Below, in pieces: positions 24,316 to 32,086 of a stretch of DNA of 64,000 nucleotides. The number at the start of each line of letters is the position of its first letter. Within the stretch, counting starts at the first letter, position 1. The DNA is from CAZPXH01 sp964591085. Lineage in GTDB: Bacteria > Spirochaetota > Spirochaetia > DSM-27196 > CAZPXH01. The notes beneath the pieces are model-generated. The model saw only the letters and a list, made by a program, of their open reading frames with translations, was not told the DNA's origin and did no database searches. The DNA lies in NCBI GenBank assembly GCA_964591085.1, contig CAZPXH010000002.1, positions 1 through 64,000 on the forward strand, read 5' to 3'. The position numbers were made by a program, and so were the translations under genes.

Positions 24316-26296
24316 GCGCAGCCCGCTCCTCAGCCTCCTCTTCCTGGCGACGCTCTCCGGCTCCGCGTTTGCGCAGCTCACCGTGGAGTCACTTCCTGAG
24401 CTCCCGCTTGCCGGCCGACCGGTCAGCGTGCAGTATCGGCTGGACGCGCCCGCTGCAGGATTGCTCGTGCCGCCCCTGCTTGAGCCAGGTCTTGACGTGC
24501 TTGATCTCCGGAGCCGGGAACGCTTTGACGGCTCCCGGATCGTGGAGCTGGTCCTGGTGGTAAGCGACCCCGGGCGTTACGTTCTGCCGCCCTTGCGGTG
24601 GACCGGGCCGCAGTCCGAGCTGGAGTCACCGGAAGTCCTGCTGGAGGTTCGGGATGCACGGAGGCCGGCAGATCCCGTTCCCGAACGCCTGCGCTGGGTT
24701 GTCCCGGAGGAGGGTCTGGTTGTGGGGCAGACCGGCCTGGTGACCCTGGAACTGGTCAATATGGTAGATCCCAGCTTTCCGGACCAGACCACCATTCCGC
24801 TCCCCCAGGGTGCGCTTGCGGAAGAAGTGGTGGGTCTTGGGGCAATCTCGGCGAGGGAGGTGAGTGACACCGAGCTCTTTGACGTTCCCGTTGCCACCTT
24901 CCTGGTAACGCCGACAACTGAAGGGACGCTCACCATGCCCCGCGCAGAGGCAAGCATCTCCGGGCGCAGGATTGTCACACAGCCCGCAGAATTCCCCGTC
25001 CGGCTTGATGAGCGAATCGGGAGCTCCGGCGCGGTAGGAGATTTTCAGGTAAGCCTGGAAGCGCCGGAGGGCCCCGTCATCATCGGCCGCACAGCGCGGA
25101 TCACGGTGACGCTGGAAGGCACCGGCAACCTGGAGTATCTGACGGCGCCCACCTTCAGCATAACCGGAGCTACCGAGCTCAGCATCACCGAGCAGGTCAA
25201 CGCCAGTCCAACGGTGGCTGGCTATGAGGGCCGACGCACCATTGTTGCGGAATACCTGTTTCCGCGTGCCGGGCAGTACCAGTTGCGGGTTGAGCCCTAC
25301 CGCTGGCTTGACCCGGCTATTGACTCCATCCGCCTTTCATCTCCGCTCGTGCGAGCCATTGACGTGGTTGCTCCGGCGGGGACGGTGGCGGAACGCCAGG
25401 ACCCCCAGCTCCAGTTGATTCCTCCGGCCCAAATGCAGGCCTACGAACGAAGCGAGTGGTATCGGGAACCGTGGGCATGGGCATTGTTTCTGCCGGGTCC
25501 CGGATCACTCCTGGTACTGTGGCTGCTGGCCAGGCCTGGGCGGGGGCGCAGCGCCGGGGCCGGCCTGCTCGGCCTGTTGCTCCTGACGGGCGCGGTGGCG
25601 TGGGCCCAGACCAGGCCCGTTTCACCGGTTGTCTCCAACGCGTTTGAGCAGTTCCAGGCCGGCCACTTTGCGGAGGCCCGGGCCGGCTATCTCACGGCGC
25701 TCAACGGTAGCCCGGCAGATGGCCCTCTGCACTTCAATCTCGGAGTCCTTGGGTTCCTGGAAAATGAGCCCTCCGACGCCATCTTCCACCTCCGCACCGC
25801 TGTTCGCTACAACCCGCAGTCCGAGCTCTTCCGATTCACGCTCCTGGATCTGGAACGCCGACTGAATTTGGACCAGCAATGGGGTCTCCCGTTCCCGCTG
25901 TACCCCGGGATTCCCGTGATTGTGATCCTGGCAATCTGGAACGGCGTCTTTGTGATCCTCGCCCTTCCATTTCGCCGGGGCGGAAGTGCCTTTATCGTTG
26001 TGGCGGTTCTGTGTATTTTTCTGATCGGGGCTGCAGTCCTGTTCGGGGTGACCCAGCGTTCCCGCGATGCCGCCGTAGGGGTTGTGGGGGCAGACGGTGG
26101 GGACATGAAGCGAATTCCCGACGACCGGGTGGAACCCTGGCTGGAGTTTGAACCCGGTGCTGCCCTTGCGCTGGGCGTGGAAAACGGCGCCTTCACACTG
26201 GTTCGCACAACCTTTGGTGTAGAAGGCTGGATGCGCACAGCGCAGCTCAGACCGGTTCGCGCGCCACGGCGCTCCGCGAACCGACCGACACCGTGA
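24305..26296 (+). CDS. BatD-like protein fused to TPR and SH3-like modules
   Basis: The 663-residue protein begins with a signal peptide (LLSLLFLATLSGSAFA). Several beta-sandwich BatD (oxygen tolerance) domains follow, with TGNLEYLTAPTFS typical of the family. Then come a transmembrane helix (about 400-420), a short TPR block (FEQFQAGHFAEARAGYL, HFNLGVLGFLENEPSDAI), two more membrane helices and a C-terminal SH3-like strand set ending in GVEGWMRTAQLRPV. This combines what are separate BatD and BatE proteins in other bacteria. ATG 24305 is chosen since the signal peptide begins there; it overlaps the upstream gene by 11 bases. Confidence 0.87.
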   Translation: MTGKRSPLLSLLFLATLSGSAFAQLTVESLPELPLAGRPVSVQYRLDAPAAGLLVPPLLEPGLDVLDLRSRERFDGSRIVELVLVVSDPGRYVLPPLRWTGPQSELESPEVLLEVRDARRPADPVPERLRWVVPEEGLVVGQTGLVTLELVNMVDPSFPDQTTIPLPQGALAEEVVGLGAISAREVSDTELFDVPVATFLVTPTTEGTLTMPRAEASISGRRIVTQPAEFPVRLDERIGSSGAVGDFQVSLEAPEGPVIIGRTARITVTLEGTGNLEYLTAPTFSITGATELSITEQVNASPTVAGYEGRRTIVAEYLFPRAGQYQLRVEPYRWLDPAIDSIRLSSPLVRAIDVVAPAGTVAERQDPQLQLIPPAQMQAYERSEWYREPWAWALFLPGPGSLLVLWLLARPGRGRSAGAGLLGLLLLTGAVAWAQTRPVSPVVSNAFEQFQAGHFAEARAGYLTALNGSPADGPLHFNLGVLGFLENEPSDAIFHLRTAVRYNPQSELFRFTLLDLERRLNLDQQWGLPFPLYPGIPVIVILAIWNGVFVILALPFRRGGSAFIVVAVLCIFLIGAAVLFGVTQRSRDAAVGVVGADGGDMKRIPDDRVEPWLEFEPGAALALGVENGAFTLVRTTFGVEGWMRTAQLRPVRAPRRSANRPTP

Positions 26297-26312
26297 TCGC
26301 TGGGGGTGGAGT

Positions 26313-26729
26313 ATGGGCTTTTCTGACTGGCTGGATCGGTATCCACCGTCCGGACCCAAGGACGAGGATGTTGGAAGCGACGAAGCCGAGCGTCGGGCTA
26401 TCGGCAAGCGGACGCTTGCCAAGAAGGCCCCGGATGCTGAGCTGGATCTGCACGGGATGACCGCCGATGCCGCCGAGGCGGCGATCACTCGCTTCTTGCA
26501 GCAATCCTACGAACAGGGTCACGCCAAGGTCATCATCATCCACGGCAAAGGTGAGCACTCAGACGGGGAACCCGTCCTTCGGACGCTTGCCTACCGGGTT
26601 GTGGAGACCAGCGAGTTCGCTGGAATGACCGGTATTCCGGACAAAAAGAACGGCGGCTCTGGAGCACTGTGGGTAGCAATTCGGAAGAAGGACCGGCGGG
26701 GCGGGGCGGAAGACTCGGACGAGTCCTGA
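26313..26729 (+). CDS. Smr-domain endonuclease-like protein
   Basis: The 138-residue protein is a stand-alone Smr domain with a short charged N-terminus. It shows LDLHGMT (about 47-53), IIHGKGEHS (about 75-83) and GALWVAI, the three blocks of the MutS2/SmrB C-terminal domain. Stand-alone Smr proteins cleave mRNA in collided ribosomes (SmrB type) or nick DNA; which applies here is unknown. A GGTGGAG ribosome site precedes ATG 26313. Confidence 0.9.
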   Translation: MGFSDWLDRYPPSGPKDEDVGSDEAERRAIGKRTLAKKAPDAELDLHGMTADAAEAAITRFLQQSYEQGHAKVIIIHGKGEHSDGEPVLRTLAYRVVETSEFAGMTGIPDKKNGGSGALWVAIRKKDRRGGAEDSDES

Positions 26730-26735
26730 GCCCTG

Positions 26736-26749
26736 CCCGGTTTTCCGGG
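26736..26749. terminator. Small hairpin between convergent smr-like and infA genes
   Basis: CCCGG (26736-26740), a TTTT loop and CCGGG (26745-26749) form a symmetrical 5-bp hairpin in the 22-base gap between two convergent genes. It could stop transcription from either side, but has no T-tract after the stem. Confidence 0.3.
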
Positions 26750-26751
26750 AC

Positions 26752-26970
26752 TCACCGTTCCCGGTAGATGATTCGCCCCCGGGTCAGGTCATAGGGTGAG
26801 AGCGCCACTCGCACTCTGTCCCCGGGAACAATCCGGATGTAGTGCTTTCTCATCTTCCCCGAGAGATGGGTCAGGATGACATGGCCGTTTTTCAACTCAA
26901 CACGAAACATAGTGTTGGGCAGCGACTCGCGAACGACGCCCTCCACCTCAATGGCTTCTTCTTTGGACAC
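26752..26970 (-). CDS. infA: Translation initiation factor IF-1
   Basis: The 72-residue S1-fold protein binds the ribosomal A site during initiation. The sequence is canonical: KEEAIEVEGVV, LPNTMFRVELKNGH, SGKMRKHYIRI and PGDRVRVALSPYDLTRGRI. ATG 26970 is preceded by GGAGG. It has its own promoter on the minus strand and stands apart from the ribosomal protein operons where infA is often found. Confidence 0.98.
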   Translation of the reverse strand: MSKEEAIEVEGVVRESLPNTMFRVELKNGHVILTHLSGKMRKHYIRIVPGDRVRVALSPYDLTRGRIIYRER

Positions 26971-26996
26971 GGATCCTCCGCTTGTGGTGTGCCAAG

Positions 26997-27025
26997 ACGG
27001 TAGGTAGGCCCGCAGGCCTTGTCAA
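26997..27025 (-). promoter_or_regulatory. infA promoter
   Basis: Minus-strand TTGACA (complement of 27020-27025), a 17-bp spacer and TACCGT (complement of 26997-27002) precede infA by 26 bases, leaving room for its GGAGG site. This is the best -35 match in the window. Confidence 0.6.
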
Positions 27026-27050
27026 CTCACACCACAGGCTGCTTCCGGCG

Positions 27051-27079
27051 TTGACACGCCCATGCGCTTTCACCAATCT
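27051..27079 (+). promoter_or_regulatory. Candidate promoter of the dksA-like gene
   Basis: TTGACA (27051-27056) is a perfect -35, but the -10 at 17 bp (CAATCT, 27074-27079) is poor. It is divergent from infA, with the two -35 elements 25 bp apart. Confidence 0.4.
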
Positions 27080-27107
27080 TTCGGCTCACCGATACGACGG
27101 GGGGTCT

Positions 27108-27122
27108 CAGACACCCTGTCTG
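27108..27122 (+). promoter_or_regulatory. Leader hairpin just upstream of the dksA-like ribosome site
   Basis: CAGACA (27108-27113), CCC and TGTCTG (27117-27122) form a perfect 6-bp stem with a 3-base loop, ending two bases before the AGGAGG site at 27125-27130. In RNA it could modulate access to the ribosome site; in DNA it could be a protein site. Confidence 0.4.
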
Positions 27123-27134
27123 CTAGGAGGGTCG

Positions 27135-27491
27135 ATGGACCAGGAGTTCGTCCAACAGATGAAGGACAAGCTTCTGCAGATGAAGGCCGACATTCTGCAA
27201 AACCTCGTTCATGAGAACGAAGAATTCAAGAACATCGTTGAGAGCGACGATTCCAAAGATCTTGTTGATGTTGCGAGCACTGACATCGACAAGAAGATGC
27301 TTGACGCGCTCGGAACCGCCGAACTCAGGCGCCTGCGCCTGATTGAGTCGGCGCTTGGGCGAATTGAGAACGGCAGATACGGCATCTGCCTGGGTTCCGG
27401 CAAGCCCATCCCTCGGGAACGTCTGGAGGCGATTCCGTACGCGCTGTACCGTGTTGAGTACCAGCAGGAGGTGGAGCGCCGCAATCGTTAG
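27135..27491 (+). CDS. DksA/TraR-family regulator lacking the zinc finger
   Basis: DksA-type proteins enter the RNA polymerase secondary channel and modulate initiation with ppGpp. The 118-residue protein has the N-terminal coiled coil, with a tip containing DLVDVAST (42-49), and the C-terminal GRIENGRYGIC segment. Of the four zinc-binding cysteines only Cys85 remains (C-x2-S, and no second pair), so the globular part must fold without zinc, as in known Cys-poor DksA paralogues. ATG 27135 follows AGGAGG at the right spacing. A longer in-frame start at 26982 would run across the infA promoter and is rejected. Confidence 0.88.
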   Translation: MDQEFVQQMKDKLLQMKADILQNLVHENEEFKNIVESDDSKDLVDVASTDIDKKMLDALGTAELRRLRLIESALGRIENGRYGICLGSGKPIPRERLEAIPYALYRVEYQQEVERRNR

Positions 27492-27519
27492 TGCGCTCAA
27501 CCAGCGGGTGTAACGCGCC

Positions 27520-27542
27520 GATACCTCTAATAGGAGAGTATC
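27520..27542 (+). promoter_or_regulatory. Inverted repeat enclosing the ribosome site of the 121-residue gene
   Basis: GATAC (27520-27524) pairs with GTATC (27538-27542), and CTC pairs with the GAG of the GGAG ribosome site (one bulged base), closing an AATA-containing loop. The ribosome site would be partly sequestered in this hairpin, four bases before the GTG start. Confidence 0.35.
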
Positions 27543-27545
27543 GTT

Positions 27546-27911
27546 GTGCAGGTAAGTTCCATCGCACCCAACTACAACAGACTCGTCAACGCCACCTACG
27601 GCACCGGCAGACTCTCTGTGCCACTGGCCACCAATCTGTACCTTGGCTTCGAGCACGTGCAGGGTGTGCCGTCGGGCGATGGTAACGGTGTTTCTCCCAT
27701 TGGGCTGCGGACCATTGACAGCCTCATCGCCCGGCTCAGCCGGCTCTCCGGGATTGCTGTACAAGGCGTGCCTGGCGGAGACTCCGACAGCTATCAGGCT
27801 TCTGTTGCCCAGCTCTCCGACCTGGTGTCCCGTATTGAAGCTTCACCGGTTCCGCGAACGGCCGGTCTTGGTCTGTCAGAGACCGGTCTCATCCTCAACG
27901 CCGCGGCCTGA
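27546..27911 (+). CDS. Conserved-looking small protein of unknown function
   Basis: I do not recognise a functional domain in this 121-residue protein. It has no signal peptide or membrane helix. Two similar segments, EHVQGVPSGDGNGVS (about 39-53) and AVQGVPGGDSDSYQ (about 75-88), share QGVP-GD and may be a diverged internal repeat. The N-terminus (SSIAPNYNRLVNATY) resembles small spirochaetal proteins that I recall only vaguely. The GTG start follows a GGAG inside a potential hairpin. It is four bases from the next gene, so the two probably work together. Confidence 0.6.
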   Translation: MQVSSIAPNYNRLVNATYGTGRLSVPLATNLYLGFEHVQGVPSGDGNGVSPIGLRTIDSLIARLSRLSGIAVQGVPGGDSDSYQASVAQLSDLVSRIEASPVPRTAGLGLSETGLILNAAA

Positions 27912-27914
27912 CCG

Positions 27915-29033
27915 GTGACTCCGGCGGTCCTGATTGCCCTCATAGCGTACGTCCTGGTACCGGGGCTCGGCGCGGTTTTGGTGCGCCGGCAGTGGCGTGT
28001 GTTCCGCACCACGCTGTCCCGGAGCGTCCTCTGGCCCCAGGTTTCCTACCGGCTGATTCGATCTCTGACCGTAGGGACGGGGGTTCCGGCGCGGGTCCAC
28101 GGAACCATTGATTCCCTTGCTGCCGGGGACCGGCTGTGGATTCGGAGCGGAGACACCCTGGTGTCCGTGGACATGTCCGGGACGGACATCTATCTGCTGG
28201 AGAGTACGGAGGACGGCACGTCGCTGATTGCAGGGGCCAGACGCGCGCCGACTGATCCTCCACGGATTCTGCCGTGGTCACGCCTTGGAACTGTGCTGGA
28301 AGGAACACCCGTTTTTGCCGCGGGGATCCTGACATTGGACGGAACCGATGCGGTGATCAGTGGCGCCGACAAGGGCCAACCCTTGTGTGTCATCTACGAC
28401 GGCGATGACCGGAGCTTGCTCCGGCGCGGAGTCTGGAATGGACGGCAGCACAACGAATACTGGAACGGATTGACCCCGGGATCGCTGGCGGTGGGTGCGG
28501 CAGCGCTGCTCACTCTGGTTCTGACCGGGCTTGGTCGGTCCGGAGATCCCGTTCCAACACTTGTGACCGTTGCTCTCGCGCTGGGTCCGGTGTTGCCCCT
28601 GGCGCCTCCCGGGCTGGCCGCATTTCTGATGTATGAAGGGCTTTGGAGGCGCGGGAGGAGGCTCCGTGCTGAGCGTGACCTGATTCGGCTGCCGGCAGTG
28701 CTCTACGGAAGCGGGCAGGTCTGCGCGGACAGCTTCTGCAGCGAGTACCAGCCGGACTCCGCACGTCCGGCTTTGCGGCCGCCGGTTCTGCAACTCCGCC
28801 GTACCCGGCGCGGGCGGCGGCTCCTGGCTCAGCCGCGGTATCGCTGGTTCGGGACGCCGTCCGACCAGGAAACCATGCAGGAAGCATGGATCGTGCCCGG
28901 CGACCCGGCGGAGCTTTCCGCGGCCTGCACTGCAGGCGCACGGGTTCGGGAGTTGCTGGCCGCCGCTGCACTCATTGCAGGGCTAGCGGTGAACTTCTAT
29001 CTGGTGCTGCTGGTGCTGGGGCTGCTGGTCTGA
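27915..29033 (+). CDS. Polytopic membrane protein of unknown function
   Basis: The 372-residue protein has an N-terminal helix (about 2-22), a soluble beta-rich domain (about 50-165, with VPARVHGTIDSLAAGDRLWIRSGD), two helices around 195-245, another soluble region with SFCSEYQPDSARP (possible extracytoplasmic cysteines), and a C-terminal helix (about 350-372). I cannot assign a family. GTG 27915 lies directly after the stop of the 121-residue gene, so co-translation is likely. Codon use looks like its neighbours, with no sign of transfer. Confidence 0.65.
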   Translation: MTPAVLIALIAYVLVPGLGAVLVRRQWRVFRTTLSRSVLWPQVSYRLIRSLTVGTGVPARVHGTIDSLAAGDRLWIRSGDTLVSVDMSGTDIYLLESTEDGTSLIAGARRAPTDPPRILPWSRLGTVLEGTPVFAAGILTLDGTDAVISGADKGQPLCVIYDGDDRSLLRRGVWNGRQHNEYWNGLTPGSLAVGAAALLTLVLTGLGRSGDPVPTLVTVALALGPVLPLAPPGLAAFLMYEGLWRRGRRLRAERDLIRLPAVLYGSGQVCADSFCSEYQPDSARPALRPPVLQLRRTRRGRRLLAQPRYRWFGTPSDQETMQEAWIVPGDPAELSAACTAGARVRELLAAAALIAGLAVNFYLVLLVLGLLV

Positions 29034-29078
29034 TTCTGAGGAGCGAGGGCAGCTCTCCGGGCACGAGCGCTGTCCGGC

Positions 29079-29705
29079 TCAGTCATCCTTCTTGCGGGCG
29101 TAGTCCACGTTCAGCTTGCGCCCGCGGTATTCCTCGCCGCTGAGCTTCTGGATCAGGGTATCTGCAACCCCGCGGTCCACCTCTACAAAGCTGTAGTTGT
29201 CCATGATCCGGATCTCGCCGATCTGCTCCGCGCTGATTCCGTCAATGTTTGCAAACATCCCAACGATGTCCTTGGGGAACACACGACGATTCCGACCGAT
29301 GCTTATGAACAGTGTTGCCTGCTCGGCGTCCGGCGGTGGGGGAGTTCCGCCTCCCTGGGAAGCCTCCTCGCCAACACGCCCTCTGGCGCGCACCGGTCCG
29401 GCCTTGGGTTCCCGTCCCTTTGCTTCCCGCCTCCGTGACTTGTCGTCCGAAGCCGGTCCGGTGGCGGCACGCCTGCCGCGGGAACCCGTGTCTGGAATTG
29501 CTGCGTTCCGGACCGCCGGATCGCTTGCGAGCAGCGCCATGAAGTAGGCACCAACGTGGTTGCGGCGAAAGAAGGGGATCTGCTTCTTGAACGCCTGATG
29601 GTACTCGTGAAGGATGCGAGGGTCCGCCTCCTCGTTCAGGAATCGCAGCAGATCAGCGGTCACCTCCTGCAGCTCCTCATGTGAAAGCCGACGGTCCCGT
29701 GGCAC
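29079..29705 (-). CDS. Stand-alone DbpA-type RNA-binding domain protein
   Basis: The 208-residue protein has an N-terminal helical part (1-75), a basic low-complexity linker (about 80-125: KSRRREAKGREPK and similar), and a C-terminal RRM-like DbpA domain (about 130-205: TLFISIGRNRRVFPKDIVGMF, IGEIRIMDNYSFVEV, YRGRKLNVDYA). In DbpA and CsdA helicases this domain recognises 23S rRNA hairpin 92 or single-stranded RNA, but here no DEAD-box helicase is attached or nearby. It may load a separate helicase or act in ribosome assembly. GTG 29705 follows AGGAGGGG. Confidence 0.88.
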   Translation of the reverse strand: MPRDRRLSHEELQEVTADLLRFLNEEADPRILHEYHQAFKKQIPFFRRNHVGAYFMALLASDPAVRNAAIPDTGSRGRRAATGPASDDKSRRREAKGREPKAGPVRARGRVGEEASQGGGTPPPPDAEQATLFISIGRNRRVFPKDIVGMFANIDGISAEQIGEIRIMDNYSFVEVDRGVADTLIQKLSGEEYRGRKLNVDYARKKDD

Positions 29706-29739
29706 GCACCCCTCCTTGCTCTGTTATCGGGATCTCCGA

Positions 29740-29769
29740 ACGGTAGCGGCGCCTCCGGCGAGCTGTCAA
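29740..29769 (-). promoter_or_regulatory. Promoter of the DbpA-domain gene
   Basis: Minus-strand TTGACA (complement of 29764-29769), an 18-bp spacer and TACCGT (complement of 29740-29745) precede a 34-base leader with a strong ribosome site. The -10 is identical to that of infA. Confidence 0.6.
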
Positions 29770-29872
29770 GCTGGAGATCCGGCTGGGAGTCTCGGGCTGG
29801 GCTTATTACGCCCCAAAGCCGGCGGAACCCAGGCGACAACAAGGCAGATCTCAAGGTAGACAGAATCCGGGT

Positions 29873-29901
29873 CGATTCACGGGGTATGCCCGCGATACAC
29901 T
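29873..29901 (+). promoter_or_regulatory. Candidate promoter of the OmpA-like gene
   Basis: CGATTC (29873-29878), 17 bp and TACACT (29896-29901) end eight bases before GTG 29910. The TACACTCAGTG context is the same as upstream of murC. The rest of the 29706-29872 gap shows no gene or clear terminator. Confidence 0.45.
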
Positions 29902-29909
29902 CAGTGCAA

Positions 29910-31145
29910 GTGAACCGTTCGAACCCGGCCCGGTTTCCTCTCCGTGGCGTCATCGTCCTGTTTCTTCTGCTTCTCCAGTTCTCCTCTGCGTTTGCCCAGG
30001 CGGAGGCGGTCCAGTTCCGCTACCGATTTGTGGACGGCGAGCTCTGGCGGGCGGTAACAACCGTTGAGCAGGATGTGTTCCTGGATGGTCGATTCAGCCA
30101 CAGTGCTCGCATCTTCAACCGGGCGGCGGGTGAGGTGGTGGAGGCCGGTCCGGACGGCGGGCTTACGGAAATGACCTACGCTATCTCGGAAGAAATCAGC
30201 GGGAGCAGTGGAAGCTTTGAGCTTTCGGAAGAGCACAGGAGCGAGATCCGGCAGGACAGCAGCGGAAACGTGACAGTGCCGGACTCCTACGCGTTCCCAA
30301 CGGTGCGCAATGTCCCCACGTTCCCGGATGGGCCGGTGCTCCCCGGGGAGTCCTGGACCGGCACCGGGGAAGAGGTCCATGACTTCACCCGGGACTTCGG
30401 GCTCAGCGATTTGGTGCGCTTTGAGTTTCCGGTCAACTACACCTATGAAGGACCCGTGGAGGTAGACGGTCGCACCTACGATCTCATTCACGTGCGGTAC
30501 AACGCGTTCTTTTCACCGGACCGGCCGCTCTCGCCCGGCATTTATCCCCAGCTCATCGCCGGGCAGATTCAGCAGCGCTTGTACTGGGACAGACTCCGCT
30601 CACGCGTAGCCTTCTACGACGATGAGTTTGAGTTCCTGCTGACCCTCAACACCGGACGCTCGGTGCGGATTGAGGGGAGGTCTGAAGGCGAGATTCTGGA
30701 GTCCAGCGTGCTGGACCGGGATGTGGTTGTGGAGGAGGTCTCCCGAGAGCTGGAGGACCGAGGCGTGGAGGTCCAGAGCGTGCGCGGCGACGATCTGGGC
30801 GTAACCATTTCCGTGGATAACATCCAGTTCCCGCCCGACAGCGCGTTTCTTGCTCCATCCGAGCGTAGCAAGCTGGACCAGATTGCGGAGATCCTGCTCC
30901 GCTATCCGGAGCGAGACATCCAGATCTCCGGCCACACCGCGCTGGCGGGTACCGCCGAGGGACGGCTCCAGCTGAGTCAGCAGCGCGCAGCAGCTGTAGC
31001 CGAGTATCTGATCTCCCTCGGTGTGCGCGAACCCGCGCGGATCATCTCCCGCGGGTTTGGGGCGAGTCGGCCAATTGCTGACAACGGCGTGGAGAGCGGG
31101 CGACGCCTCAACCGACGGGTGGAAATCACCATTCTGGAGAACTGA
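29910..31145 (+). CDS. OmpA-family outer-membrane protein
   Basis: The 411-residue exported protein has a signal peptide (VIVLFLLLLQFSSAFA), a long N-terminal beta-rich domain of unknown type (about 30-290), and a C-terminal OmpA peptidoglycan-binding domain with NIQFPPDSAFLAPSERSKLDQI, ISGHTALAGT and SQQRAAAVAEYLISLGV, ending RRLNRRVEI. The OmpA domain should hold the envelope to the cell wall. I prefer GTG 29910 to ATG 29886, because the -10 lies between them and a 29886 start would precede the predicted transcript. Its TGA shares a base with the ATG of the cysK-like gene (TGATG). Confidence 0.88.
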   Translation: MNRSNPARFPLRGVIVLFLLLLQFSSAFAQAEAVQFRYRFVDGELWRAVTTVEQDVFLDGRFSHSARIFNRAAGEVVEAGPDGGLTEMTYAISEEISGSSGSFELSEEHRSEIRQDSSGNVTVPDSYAFPTVRNVPTFPDGPVLPGESWTGTGEEVHDFTRDFGLSDLVRFEFPVNYTYEGPVEVDGRTYDLIHVRYNAFFSPDRPLSPGIYPQLIAGQIQQRLYWDRLRSRVAFYDDEFEFLLTLNTGRSVRIEGRSEGEILESSVLDRDVVVEEVSRELEDRGVEVQSVRGDDLGVTISVDNIQFPPDSAFLAPSERSKLDQIAEILLRYPERDIQISGHTALAGTAEGRLQLSQQRAAAVAEYLISLGVREPARIISRGFGASRPIADNGVESGRRLNRRVEITILEN

Positions 31146-32068
31146 TGATAGCCAACGCGGCCCCGGACCTTGTCGGCCGTACCCCGCTTGTTGCCCTTCG
31201 CCGCTTCAGCGCTGATCTGCCCGGGCTGATCCTGGGCAAGCTTGAGCTCGCCAACCCCATGGGCAGCGTGAAGGACCGCATTGGCCTGTCCATGATCACG
31301 GCGGCCGAAGACAGCGGCGCTCTGGTTCCGGGCGGGACAATCGTTGAGGCAACCAGTGGAAACACGGGGATTGCACTCGCCTGGATTGGCGCTGCGCGCG
31401 GTTACCAGGTGGTGCTCACCATGCCCGAGACAATGAGCGAGGAGCGGCAACGGCTGCTCCGCGCCTTCGGCGCGCGCCTGGAGCTCACGGCGGGACATCT
31501 GGGAATGAGCGGGGCGGTCTCCCGCGCCGAGCAGCTGCTGGAGTCTATTCCGGACGCCTTCATGGCCCGGCAGTTCAGCAATCCTGCGAATCCGCTTGCG
31601 CACGAGGAACACACCGGCCCGGAGATTATCCAGCAGTCCGGCGCGGGCATTCACGCTTTTGTGGCCGGCGTGGGCACCGGGGGAACGCTGACCGGCGTGG
31701 GCCGTGCGCTCCGCAGGGCTGGATCGGATGCAATGCTGGTGGCGGTTGAGCCGGATACCTCCGCGGTGCTCAGCGGGCATCGGGCGGGCCCGCACCGCAT
31801 TCAGGGAATCGGGTCCGGATTCATTCCCGACGTGCTGGACCGGGCGCTCATTTCGGATGTCATTGCCGTCAGCGTTGATGACGCTGCGGCGGCCGCCCGC
31901 AAGCTCGCGACAACGGAGGGAATTGCTGCGGGAATCAGCGCCGGCGCCAATCTCCACGCTGCCGCCGAGCTTGCAAATCGCCTTGGCAAGGCGGACGCCC
32001 GCATTGTCACCGTACTTTGCGATACCGGAGAGCGCTACCTCAGCACCTTCCTCTACGCCGCGGACTGA
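31145..32068 (+). CDS. cysK: Cysteine synthase family PLP enzyme
   Basis: O-acetylserine sulfhydrylase makes cysteine from O-acetylserine and sulfide. The 307-residue protein shows the PLP lysine in NPMGSVKDR (Lys43; the usual NPGGSVKDR has Gly in place of Met), the substrate loop TSGNTG (70-75) and the phosphate cup GTGGTLTG. Length is normal. It lacks the C-terminal domain of cystathionine beta-synthase. CysK and CysM are hard to separate from sequence alone. It is coupled to the OmpA gene through a one-base overlap, a functionally unrelated pair. Confidence 0.9.
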   Translation: MIANAAPDLVGRTPLVALRRFSADLPGLILGKLELANPMGSVKDRIGLSMITAAEDSGALVPGGTIVEATSGNTGIALAWIGAARGYQVVLTMPETMSEERQRLLRAFGARLELTAGHLGMSGAVSRAEQLLESIPDAFMARQFSNPANPLAHEEHTGPEIIQQSGAGIHAFVAGVGTGGTLTGVGRALRRAGSDAMLVAVEPDTSAVLSGHRAGPHRIQGIGSGFIPDVLDRALISDVIAVSVDDAAAAARKLATTEGIAAGISAGANLHAAAELANRLGKADARIVTVLCDTGERYLSTFLYAAD

Positions 32069-32076
32069 GCTAAGCT
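32048..32076 (+). promoter_or_regulatory. Candidate udk promoter inside the end of the cysK-like gene
   Basis: TTCCTC (32048-32053), 17 bp and TAAGCT (32071-32076) end ten bases before the udk ATG, the spacing seen for other leaderless candidates here. Confidence 0.35.
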
Positions 32077-32086
32077 TTTCTCCCGG

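Noticed and set aside
26982..27134. N-terminal extension of the dksA-like gene
   Set aside because: It would run through the infA promoter region, and the internal ATG 27135 has AGGAGG.
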